Of a DNA stretch of 64,000 nucleotides, positions 57,768 through 64,000 are shown in pieces. Position 1 is the stretch's first letter. Every line of letters begins with the position of its first letter. Made by a program: the position numbers and the translations under genes. The notes under the pieces are model-generated. The model had not been told where the DNA came from, ran no database searches, and was given only the letters and a program-made list of their open reading frames with translations. The DNA is from an uncultured Eubacteriales bacterium (lineage in GTDB: Bacteria > Bacillota > Clostridia > Oscillospirales > Acutalibacteraceae): the NCBI GenBank assembly GCA_948823415.1, contig CAQKRU010000004.1, positions 1-64,000 on the forward strand. Direction: 5' to 3'.

Positions 57768-59162
57768 ATGAAGAGAGTGAAAATAGCGGAGCTTTACAAA
57801 GATTCGGCGAGATTTGCGGATAAAGAAATAACGGTTTGCGGGTGGGTTAAGACTATCCGGGACTCGAAGGCACTGGGATTTATGCAGCTTAACGATGGCA
57901 GCTTTTTTAAGGATCTGCAGGTGGTTTTTGTTGAGGACAAGGTGGAGAATTTTAGGGAGGTCGCCAAACTCAACGTGGGCTCGGCGGTTTACGTAAAAGG
58001 CAATTTGCTGCTTACCCCACAGGCCAAGCAACCTTTTGAGATCCAGGCAACCGAAGTCTTTATCGAAGGGGAATCTACGAGTGATTATCCGCTGCAAAAA
58101 AAGAGGCACACGCTTGAATATTTGAGGACGATTGCGCATTTGCGGCCCAGGACGAACACCTTTGGCTCGGCTTATAGAGTCCGTTCTGCTGCGGCTTATG
58201 CTATTCATAAGTTCTTTCAGGAGCAGGGGTTCGTTTACGCGCACACTCCGATAATCACGGGCAGCGACTGTGAAGGCGCCGGCGAGATGTTTACGATTAC
58301 TACGCTGGATCTTGAGAACGTTCCTAGGACTGAGGACGGCCATGTGGACTATTCGCAGGACTTTTTTCAGAAGCATACCTCGCTGACGGTCTCTGGCCAG
58401 CTGGAGGGCGAATGCATGGCACTGGCGTTGGGCAACATTTATACGTTTGGGCCCACCTTTCGGGCAGAGAAATCCTATACACAGCGGCACGCAGCGGAGT
58501 TTTGGATGATTGAGCCAGAAATGGCGTTTGCCGACTTGAAGGACTGCATGGAAGTTGCCGAGAACATGATGAAGTTTATCATAAGCTACGTGTTGGCAAC
58601 TTGCCCTGCGGACATGGAGTTTTTTAACAATTTTTACGACAAAGAGCTGATAAGCAAGCTCACGAATATTGTGAATTCGGACTTTGGCGTTGTGACGTAC
58701 ACGGACGCAATAAAAATTCTGGAAAAGAATAATGATGCCTTTGAGTATAAGGTGTCGTGGGGAATAGATCTGCAGACCGAGCACGAGAAGTATTTGACGG
58801 AGAAGGTCTACCAAAAGCCGGTTTTTGTGATCGACTACCCCAAGGAGATAAAGTCGTTTTATATGCGCGAGAACGAGGATGGCCGGACCGTGGCGGCGAT
58901 GGATTTGCTGGTGCCTGGGATTGGCGAAATTGTGGGGGGAAGCCAGCGTGAGGAACGGTTGGAGCGCTTGATTTTGCGGATGAAGGAATTAAATTTGCAA
59001 GAGGAAGACTATTGGTGGTACTTGGACCTTCGGCGATACGGGTCGGCGGTGCATTCGGGGTTTGGCTTGGGGTTTGAACGGCTCATTATGTATTTGACGG
59101 GAATCTCAAATATCCGAGACGTGCTGCCCTTTCCAAGAACTACCGGAACCGCAGAATTTTAG
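57768..59162 (+). CDS. asnS: Asparaginyl-tRNA synthetase
   Basis: A class IIb synthetase that charges tRNA-Asn. The N-terminal OB domain has [23 protein letters not shown]. The catalytic core has [24 protein letters not shown] (motif 2; its key part is TFRAEKS) and the C-terminal [15 protein letters not shown] (motif 3) and [14 protein letters not shown] ending, which separates AsnS from AspS. The length of 464 aa is standard. The ATG has no evident Shine-Dalgarno site; an out-of-frame ATG at 57740 upstream opens a 27-codon frame that runs into the gene. Direct asparagine charging implies that a Gln/Asn amidotransferase route is not needed for Asn. Confidence 0.96.
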   Translation: MKRVKIAELYKDSARFADKEITVCGWVKTIRDSKALGFMQLNDGSFFKDLQVVFVEDKVENFREVAKLNVGSAVYVKGNLLLTPQAKQPFEIQATEVFIEGESTSDYPLQKKRHTLEYLRTIAHLRPRTNTFGSAYRVRSAAAYAIHKFFQEQGFVYAHTPIITGSDCEGAGEMFTITTLDLENVPRTEDGHVDYSQDFFQKHTSLTVSGQLEGECMALALGNIYTFGPTFRAEKSYTQRHAAEFWMIEPEMAFADLKDCMEVAENMMKFIISYVLATCPADMEFFNNFYDKELISKLTNIVNSDFGVVTYTDAIKILEKNNDAFEYKVSWGIDLQTEHEKYLTEKVYQKPVFVIDYPKEIKSFYMRENEDGRTVAAMDLLVPGIGEIVGGSQREERLERLILRMKELNLQEEDYWWYLDLRRYGSAVHSGFGLGFERLIMYLTGISNIRDVLPFPRTTGTAEF

Positions 59163-59200
59163 CCTTGTTAAAAAATTTGTGCGAAAATTTTTTGAACCTC

Positions 59201-59229
59201 TTGACAAACTTGAAAATGAGTGGTATCAT
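59201..59229 (+). promoter_or_regulatory. Promoter of rplJL
   Basis: Perfect TTGACA (59201-59206), a 17-nt spacer and TATCAT (59224-59229). Confidence 0.8.
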
Positions 59230-59235
59230 ACTCTA

Positions 59236-59375
59236 AGACTGTTATTCCAAAGACAGTAGGTGCATGATTGTGCGTAATGTGAGTTCACGCCTACCGAGGA
59301 TTAGCGCGGGTATGCTTGTTTTGTGAGTGTTTGCGCCTTTTCTGCGGTTTGCGGAATGGGCGTTTTGCTTTTATG
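59236..59375 (+). promoter_or_regulatory. Ribosomal protein L10 leader RNA
   Basis: The 5' UTR between the promoter and rplJ carries the conserved L10-leader pieces: TTCCAAAGACAGTAGGTG near 59252-59270, and CACGCCTACCGAGG near 59288-59301 pairing with it. This structure is known in Firmicutes to bind L10(L12)4 and repress the rplJL operon. The 3' boundary is approximate. Confidence 0.8.
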
Positions 59376-59408
59376 CGTCTGAAAATTTTGGCTGTGGAGG
59401 TGAATGAA

Positions 59409-59951
59409 TTGCCGAGCGAAAAAATTTTGGAACAAAAAAAGGCGTTGGTCGCAAATTTGGCCGAGAATTTAAAGAGCGCTTGCGCCGGTGTTATCGTTAA
59501 TTATAAGGGCATTAACGTTGCGGACGACACTAAGTTGCGCAAAGAGTTGAGGGAAACGGGCGTTGAGTATTTTGTTGTTAAAAATACTTTGCTTCAACGA
59601 GCTGCTAAGGAAGCCGAGATTGACGGGCTGGAGCCTTTTCTTGAGGGGACTACTGCTATTGCTATTAGTAAGGATGACCATGTTGCTGCAGCCAGGATTC
59701 TTTGCAATTTTGCTAAGGATCACGACTTTTTTAAGGCAAAGGCTGGGTTTATTGAGGGGAGCGTAATTAGCGAGGCTGAAGTTAATAATCTTGCCAAGCT
59801 GCCTACAAAAGAAGTGCTTGTGGCAAAGGCTTTGGGTGGCTTGAACGCGCCGATCTCTGGGTTTGTTGCTGTGCTTAATGGCACTATTAGAGGGCTTGTT
59901 GTGGCTCTTGGCGCTATTGCTAGCAAGCAGCAGAGCGAGCAGAGTGCTTGA
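59409..59951 (+). CDS. rplJ: 50S ribosomal protein L10
   Basis: The base of the ribosomal stalk that binds L7/L12 dimers. It begins LPSEKILEQKKALVANLAE and has VIVNYKGINVADDTKLRKEL and FFVVKNTLLQRAA-like YFVVKNTLLQRAAKE motifs, then the C-terminal L12-binding helix. The length is 180 aa. The start is TTG 59409, with a full GGAGGTGA site 5 nt upstream. Earlier in-frame starts lie within the regulatory leader. rplL follows after 93 nt. Confidence 0.95.
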   Translation: MPSEKILEQKKALVANLAENLKSACAGVIVNYKGINVADDTKLRKELRETGVEYFVVKNTLLQRAAKEAEIDGLEPFLEGTTAIAISKDDHVAAARILCNFAKDHDFFKAKAGFIEGSVISEAEVNNLAKLPTKEVLVAKALGGLNAPISGFVAVLNGTIRGLVVALGAIASKQQSEQSA

Positions 59952-60044
59952 TTGTTTACTTGAGTTTATTTTATTAGTTTAGTTTTTAGATTGTTAAAAG
60001 GGGCTTTGTGCTCAAATTTATTAAATTTTTGGAGGATAATTATT

Positions 60045-60425
60045 ATGTCAGATAAAGTTGCAAAGTTAATTGAAGACGTTAAAGCGTTGACTGTTTTGGA
60101 ATTGAGCGAGCTTGTTAAGGCTTTGGAGGAGGAGTTTGGCGTATCTGCTGCAGCTCCTGTTGCTGTGGCTGCTGCTCCGGCTGCTGGCGGTGGCGCGGCT
60201 GCTGCTGAAGAAAAGTCTGCTTTCGACATCGTTTTGAAATCGGCTGGCGGCAACAAAGTTGCGGTTATTAAGATTGTTAAAGAGGTTACTGGCCTTGGCT
60301 TGAAAGAAGCTAAGGAAATTGTGGATGGCGCACCAAAGACATTAAAAGAGGGCGTTTCTAAGGAAGATTCTGAAGCTATTAAGGCTAAGTTGACCGAAGC
60401 TGGCGCAGAAGTAGAAGTTAAGTAA
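60045..60425 (+). CDS. rplL: 50S ribosomal protein L7/L12
   Basis: The flexible stalk protein that recruits translation factors. It has the N-terminal dimerisation domain ([19 protein letters not shown]), an Ala/Gly hinge ([19 protein letters not shown]) and the C-terminal factor-binding domain with [20 protein letters not shown] and [18 protein letters not shown]. The length of 126 aa is standard. GGAGG lies 9 nt before the ATG. A terminator follows, and rpoB is not next to it. Confidence 0.97.
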   Translation: MSDKVAKLIEDVKALTVLELSELVKALEEEFGVSAAAPVAVAAAPAAGGGAAAAEEKSAFDIVLKSAGGNKVAVIKIVKEVTGLGLKEAKEIVDGAPKTLKEGVSKEDSEAIKAKLTEAGAEVEVK

Positions 60426-60452
60426 TTTTATCTTTAATTAATATTTCAAAAA

Positions 60453-60487
60453 GTATGGCTCATTTGTAGTCATGCTTTTATTTTTTG
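60453..60487 (+). terminator. Terminator of rplJL
   Basis: An 8-bp stem GTATGGCT/AGTCATGC with two G-T pairs and a 7-nt loop runs into TTTTATTTTTT. Confidence 0.75.
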
Positions 60488-60515
60488 GATTGAGCGTGAT
60501 TTTTAGCTTATGCGC

Positions 60516-60544
60516 TTGACTTTGCGGATTTTTTGAGGTATAAT
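60516..60544 (+). promoter_or_regulatory. Promoter of tRNA-Gln
   Basis: TTGACT (60516-60521), a 17-nt spacer and perfect TATAAT (60539-60544), 12 nt before the tRNA. Confidence 0.85.
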
Positions 60545-60556
60545 TAATTTTATTGA

Positions 60557-60630
60557 TGCGGAATTGTGTAAGGGTAGCACAGCAGACTCTGACTCTGTTT
60601 GTCTGGGTTCGAATCCTAGTTCCGCAGCCA
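60557..60630 (+). tRNA. tRNA-Gln (anticodon CTG)
   Basis: A full cloverleaf: acceptor TGCGGAA pairs with TTCCGCA, the discriminator is G and CCA is encoded. The anticodon loop CTCTGAC has anticodon CTG, reading CAG. The T arm is CTGGG/CCTAG around TTCGAAT. The strong TTG-anticodon isoacceptor must be encoded elsewhere. Confidence 0.96.
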
Positions 60631-60649
60631 GCGCGTGGTCGCGCACACC

Positions 60650-60686
60650 AATTCGCGATCGAAGCTGATTGTGAATTTTTTATTTT
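60650..60686 (+). terminator. Terminator of tRNA-Gln
   Basis: A 12-bp stem AATTCGCGATCG/TGATTGTGAATT (three G-T pairs) with loop AAGC, followed by a T-rich run. It is preceded by a small GCGCG-TGGT-CGCGC hairpin at 60631-60644. Confidence 0.85.
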
Positions 60687-60760
60687 ATCGCCCGCGTTTT
60701 AAGTTTGTAAGTTCTCTATAACTACCACGACCAGCGGTTGTGTTTTGGAGTATATGCAAA

Positions 60761-60793
60761 GTCGCGTTTGTAGCTAGGCGCGATTTTTATTTT
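60761..60793 (+). terminator. Second terminator-like hairpin before dut
   Basis: Stem TCGCG (60762-60766) with CGCGA (60779-60783), then TTTTTATTTT. A 7-bp hairpin CACGACC-AGC-GGTTGTG (60726-60742) lies just upstream. What transcript it ends is unclear. Confidence 0.5.
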
Positions 60794-60836
60794 GTGTAAT
60801 TAGAATTTTAATAATATGAGCTTTAAGAAAGGCTGA

Positions 60837-61292
60837 TTGATAGTGAAGTCTGAGGTGGTTATTAAGGTGCAAAAGAAGCGAGAAGGTGCGATAATTCCGC
60901 GGCGGGCAACAGCGGGTGCTGCGGGGATGGACTTATACGCTTGCATAGATGAGGATATTACGATAAAAGCTGGTGAAGCGGCCTTGATTGCGACGGGGAT
61001 TGCGATTGAGTTGCCAAGCAAAGAGGTGGCTGCTTTTGTTTTTGCGAGAAGTGGCCTTGCGACTAAGTTTGGGATTTCTTTGGCGAATTCCGTTGGCGTG
61101 GTGGACAGTGACTACAGAGGCGAAATTTACGTTAGTTTGAGGAATTTTAGTGCAAAGGATTACACGGTTAAACAGAATGAACGCATTGCGCAGATGATAA
61201 TAATGCCGGTTTTGCCTGTGTCTTTTTTTGAAGTGGAGAGTTTAGAGGGCACGGTTCGTGGAGAGGGCGGCTTTGGTTCAACTGGCAAGTAA
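60837..61292 (+). CDS. dut: dUTP diphosphatase
   Basis: Hydrolyses dUTP to dUMP, keeping uracil out of DNA and feeding dTMP synthesis. The five trimeric-dUTPase motifs are present: AGAAGMDLYA, FARSGLATK, GVVDSDYRGEI, NERIAQMI and GEGGFGSTGK. The length of 151 aa is standard. The start may be TTG 60837 or GTG 60843, both served by AAAGG upstream. It stands alone between tRNA-Gln and the short peptide gene. Confidence 0.95.
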   Translation: MIVKSEVVIKVQKKREGAIIPRRATAGAAGMDLYACIDEDITIKAGEAALIATGIAIELPSKEVAAFVFARSGLATKFGISLANSVGVVDSDYRGEIYVSLRNFSAKDYTVKQNERIAQMIIMPVLPVSFFEVESLEGTVRGEGGFGSTGK

Positions 61293-61349
61293 TGAGGAGC
61301 TAAAAAGCATTCAATTATTTAAGGTACGCTGTAGTTTAATACAAAAATA

Positions 61350-61378
61350 TTGACAAATTAAAAATATTTTGATATAAT
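61350..61378 (+). promoter_or_regulatory. Perfect consensus promoter of the short peptide gene
   Basis: TTGACA (61350-61355), a 17-nt spacer and TATAAT (61373-61378). TGA before the -10 adds an extended -10. Among all promoters seen here this is the closest to the ideal. Confidence 0.85.
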
Positions 61379-61427
61379 TGTACCAATGATTTTTATGTGC
61401 TTTTTATTTTAGAAAGGGATGATAAAT

Positions 61428-61693
61428 ATGAAAAAAGGTAAGCGTGATGAGGTTTTGAAAAAGACTAGGGTTGAATTTGATGAGAGCATTTGCCTTACGG
61501 ACGACCAGCTGGAGGTGGCGGAGGTTCTTCTATGGGCTGGGGTTTGAGCTGTGTCTCTGAAAATGGAAAGGAAAAATGGACAGCTTCATTTAATACAAGT
61601 ACCTTTTTTGGGCTGATTCCTGTTACTAAAAAAAAGACGTTTGAGAATGAAGAGGACGCTCAAAACTGGCTAAAAAGCAAGGGCTTTTATTGA
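61428..61693 (+). pseudogene. Double-glycine-leader peptide precursor, split by a one-base frameshift
   Basis: From ATG 61428 (AAAGGG upstream) the first frame gives 39 codons ending at 61547; its last sensible part is CLTDDQLEVA, which matches the consensus end of double-glycine leaders (LT/S-D/E-D/E-Q/E-L-E.V.GG). The next frame carries GGSSMGWGLSC and a 50-residue remainder ending NWLKSKGFY at 61693. Adding one G within 61518-61524 joins them into an 88-aa precursor: leader of 33 aa ending in Gly-Gly and core of 55 aa. ATG 61532, with GGAGG 7 nt upstream, could translate the core alone (53 aa). It may be a mutation, a sequencing error or programmed frameshifting. No modification enzyme or C39 transporter is adjacent. 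The product class is inferred from the leader only. Confidence 0.6.
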
Positions 61694-61718
61694 TATTTTA
61701 AATAATATAAAAATATTG

Positions 61719-61762
61719 AGCGCGTAATCTGCTAAAAATATATGCGGATGCGCGCTTTTTTT
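61719..61762 (+). terminator. Terminator of the short peptide gene
   Basis: Outer stem AGCGCG/CGCGCT and inner stem ATCTGC/GCGGAT, then TTTTTTT. Together with the promoter it makes the peptide gene a self-contained unit. Confidence 0.85.
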
Positions 61763-61801
61763 GTGTGTTTAGGAGATAATTTTTAAATGTAAGTTTTTTT
61801 G

Positions 61802-61831
61802 TTGAGAAATTCGCGCCGCGTGTAGTATAAT
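61802..61831 (+). promoter_or_regulatory. Promoter of mreBCD
   Basis: TTGAGA (61802-61807), an 18-nt spacer and TATAAT (61826-61831), about 74 nt before mreB. Confidence 0.65.
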
Positions 61832-61904
61832 ATTTAAAAATAACGTTTTTGCGCATGCGCGAATGTGTGATCGTGCTGAGGTTGAAGGGAGCAAAAGAGG
61901 CATA

Positions 61905-62915
61905 ATGTTTTCACGGGATATTGGGATAGATTTGGGCACGGCGAATACTTTGGTGTTTATGAAGAATAAAGGGATTATCTTGCGCGAGCCGTCGGTTGTT
62001 GCGGTGGACGTTAATACCGACACTGTTTTGGCGGTTGGGTTGCAGGCTAAGGATATGATCGGCAGAACGCCGGGGTCTATTGTTGCGGTGAGCCCTTTAA
62101 AAGACGGTGTGATCGCAAATTTTGATATTACTGCCACTATGTTGAAGCATTTTATAAGAAAAACAGTGAAAACTAGTTTGTTTAGCAAGCGACCAAAGGT
62201 CGTTGTGTGTATTCCGGCGGGCGTCACAGAGGTTGAAAAGCGTGCGGTTGAAGATGCAACGCGTCAGGCTGGGGCAAAGGAAGTTGAGCTGATTCAAGAA
62301 CCGATGGCAGCTGCTATTGGTGCTGGGTTGCCTGTTGCAGAGCCTACCGGAAGCATGGTTGTTGACATTGGCGGTGGGACTTCGGAGATTGCGGTTATTT
62401 CTTTGGGGGACATTGTTACGTCGCAGTCTGTGCGCGTGGCGGGCAATCGGTTTGACGAGGCGATTGTGGCTTATATTAAAAAGAAGTATAACTTGCTAAT
62501 CGGCGAGCGCACGGCGGAGAACATTAAGATCCAGATTGGTTCTGCCTTTAGCTACGAAAATGAAAGCTCTATGGAGATTAAAGGCAGAAACTTGGTGGAC
62601 GGTTTGCCAAAGCATATTGAGATTACAGCTGAAGAAGTGAGGGAGGCCTTGTTTGAGCCGCTGACAGCCATTATTGATGCTATTAAAAGTACGCTTGAGA
62701 AGACTCCTCCGGAGCTTTCGGCTGACATTATTGACCACGGGATTATGCTGACTGGCGGTGGCGCTTTGCTTCGCGGGTTGGACCAATTAATTTCGCAAGA
62801 GACGAGGATGGTTGTGCATGTGGCAGAACGCCCGCTTGACTGTGTTGCAGATGGCACGGGCAAACGCCTGGAGCTTGTTATGCCGAGGAGTTATTATCGG
62901 CGGAAAAGGCCATAA
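61905..62915 (+). CDS. mreB: Rod shape-determining protein MreB
   Basis: An actin-like ATPase that guides lateral wall synthesis. The phosphate-1 motif is [12 protein letters not shown], phosphate-2 is [13 protein letters not shown], the connect motifs are [17 protein letters not shown] and [13 protein letters not shown], and the adenosine motif is [13 protein letters not shown]. The length from ATG 61905 is 336 aa, as usual. I chose it because AGAGG lies just upstream and the conserved N-terminus [11 protein letters not shown] begins there. mreC and mreD follow, so the cell is probably rod-shaped or ovoid. Confidence 0.96.
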   Translation: MFSRDIGIDLGTANTLVFMKNKGIILREPSVVAVDVNTDTVLAVGLQAKDMIGRTPGSIVAVSPLKDGVIANFDITATMLKHFIRKTVKTSLFSKRPKVVVCIPAGVTEVEKRAVEDATRQAGAKEVELIQEPMAAAIGAGLPVAEPTGSMVVDIGGGTSEIAVISLGDIVTSQSVRVAGNRFDEAIVAYIKKKYNLLIGERTAENIKIQIGSAFSYENESSMEIKGRNLVDGLPKHIEITAEEVREALFEPLTAIIDAIKSTLEKTPPELSADIIDHGIMLTGGGALLRGLDQLISQETRMVVHVAERPLDCVADGTGKRLELVMPRSYYRRKRP

Positions 62916-63038
62916 TTTTGTTTTGCTTGATTTATTTTTATCTTTTTTGTGGGCGGGGATCAATTTTGAGGGGTCTCCGCCTGATTAATGGCAAAATTTT
63001 TGTAATTTAAGGCAGATTTTTGCAAGGGGGCGGTGGCG

Positions 63039-63920
63039 TTGGATTTTAAGAGATTTTTTAAAAGCAATGGGTTCAAGCTTTTTGTTGCGTGCTGCTTTAT
63101 TGCTGCGGGAATTTCGATTTTGACCTTTGTGCCGGGCGCGAACTTTATTCCTAAAATTGTTGACTGTATTGTAACGCCCATGCAGATGGTGTCGAACGAC
63201 TTTACCGACGTGGCGGCCTCGGTTTTGCCTAAAAATCAAAAATCTGCTGATGAATATGAAAAAGAGATAAAAAATTTAAAAAACGAGATTGTCCGTATGC
63301 GGGCGATTTTGGTGGACTATTACGACGTGAAGCGCGAGAATGCGCAGTATTTGAAGTTTTATGGCTTTAAGAAGCAGAATAAATCGCTAAAATTTAAGAC
63401 TGCAGAGGTTATTGCGCGGGATCCGAATGATTTGTTTTATGGCTTTACTTTGGATAAAGGCAGCAGTGACGGCGTTTGTGAAAACGATCCGGTAATTGCT
63501 GAAAATGGGCTGATTGGGCGGGTTTCTGCGGTGAGGGAGCACTCTTGCCGGGTTAAAACGATTTTGTCGCCGGAGTACAAGATGGGTGCGATTGATGCTG
63601 GAACTGGCGACAGTGGCGTTGTGACGGGCAAAAAGTCGTTGGCCGATAACAACCAGACTGCTTTGATGTATATTTCGGCGCAGAACAAAATTAAACCTGG
63701 TGACATTATAGTCACGACGGGACTTGGAGGCATTTGCCCCAAGGGGCTGCCCATTGGCAAGGTTATGGAGACCAAAAACGATGATTATGATTCCTCTTTT
63801 TATGCGGTGATTGTGCCGTTTGACGACGTTAAAAATGTTATTGACGTGTTTGTTTTGACGGATTTTAGCGGTAAGGGGGAGATCGCCGCAGAGCTGATGC
63901 CAAAAGCAGCGAAAAATTGA
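63039..63920 (+). CDS. mreC: Rod shape-determining protein MreC
   Basis: A bitopic membrane protein that connects MreB to the wall synthases. It has one N-terminal membrane helix (about 14-33), a coiled coil (about 68-105) and the beta-rich extracytoplasmic MreC core with FYGFTLDKGSSDGVCENDPVI, GLIGRVSAV, VKTILSPEYKMGAID, and GDIIVTTGLGGICPKGLPIGKV; the most diagnostic part is TTGLGGICPKGLPIG. The length is about 293 aa. I chose TTG 63039, 8 nt after AAGGGGG; GTG 63033 is only 2 nt from that site. Confidence 0.94.
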   Translation: MDFKRFFKSNGFKLFVACCFIAAGISILTFVPGANFIPKIVDCIVTPMQMVSNDFTDVAASVLPKNQKSADEYEKEIKNLKNEIVRMRAILVDYYDVKRENAQYLKFYGFKKQNKSLKFKTAEVIARDPNDLFYGFTLDKGSSDGVCENDPVIAENGLIGRVSAVREHSCRVKTILSPEYKMGAIDAGTGDSGVVTGKKSLADNNQTALMYISAQNKIKPGDIIVTTGLGGICPKGLPIGKVMETKNDDYDSSFYAVIVPFDDVKNVIDVFVLTDFSGKGEIAAELMPKAAKN

Positions 63921-63953
63921 AGTATTTATTTTAGCGTAAAAAGGAGGGCCCTG

Positions 63954-64000
63954 ATGCGGATTGCTTACAGATGCGCGCGATTTTTTGCGTATGTTATTGA
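63954..64000 (+). CDS. mreD: Start of a gene cut by the window edge, probably mreD
   Basis: AAGGAGG lies 6 nt before ATG 63954, and the 15 complete codons read MRIAYRCARFFAYVI, a basic then hydrophobic start suited to a membrane protein. Its place 33 nt after mreC makes MreD the likely product. The sequence itself is too short to confirm. Confidence 0.6.
   Translation, partial: MRIAYRCARFFAYVI

Noticed and set aside
57756..58814. A 352-codon open frame opposite asnS, and similar long frames opposite glmM (10075-10953) and rnj (38774-39643)
   Set aside because: All are antisense shadows of well-identified genes and have no start signals or domains.

Overview
The window reads as chromosomal DNA of a low-to-mid GC, Gram-positive-type anaerobe of the class Clostridia, most likely an Oscillospirales (Ruminococcaceae-like) organism. 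This placement is an inference from gene content. Pointers are proteins typical of clostridia (DUF4364, DUF5711-like, a zinc-finger ClpE-like ATPase), a V-type ATPase operon in the Enterococcus hirae ntp order, many TTG/GTG starts with strong Shine-Dalgarno sites, and near-consensus sigma-A promoters. I saw no insertion sequence, prophage, CRISPR array or replication origin.

Region 1-25.9 kb is almost wholly on the minus strand. Read in the direction of transcription it holds: rlmB, a P-type-ATPase-like protein that has lost its catalytic motifs, and a LytR-CpsA-Psr (LCP) protein; then alaS, a HIT hydrolase, comEC and holA; then ppk2; a PAP2 phosphatase; ruvC-ruvA-ruvB; glmM; an rRNA-type methyltransferase; ecfA1-ecfA2-ecfT-truA; a membrane-anchored propeller-like protein; cvpA, pgsA and a clpE-like gene; and tRNA-Gly at the edge.

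Region 26-37.9 kb changes orientation several times. It holds a CAT-anticodon tRNA that is probably tRNA-Ile2, murE-murF, an AGCS amino-acid:cation symporter, rarA and glyA (minus), alr, a small secreted protein with an internal duplication, nifU-nifS (minus) and rnhA (minus).

Region 37.9-64 kb is mostly plus strand: rnj with a long basic N-terminal extension and a structured leader, gdpP, rplI, dnaB, tilS and ftsH; DUF4364 and mscS on the minus strand; the nine-gene ntpFIKECGABD operon; asnS; rplJ-rplL behind an L10 leader; tRNA-Gln; dut; a short double-glycine-leader peptide gene broken by a one-base shift; and mreB-mreC-mreD (mreD cut by the window edge).

The genes are mainly housekeeping, with a cell-envelope theme: glmM, murE, murF, alr, LCP, mreBCD, pgsA and the regulators gdpP and ftsH. 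NtpK keeps all five Na+-liganding residues known from E. hirae, so the V-ATPase is predicted to move Na+. The least ordinary items are the pseudo P-type ATPase between rlmB and the LCP gene, the frameshifted peptide gene under a perfect promoter, the ComEC whose C-terminal metallo-beta-lactamase-like domain has lost its metal ligands, the 42-bp tandem repeats in the LCP gene, and the RNase J leader and extension.
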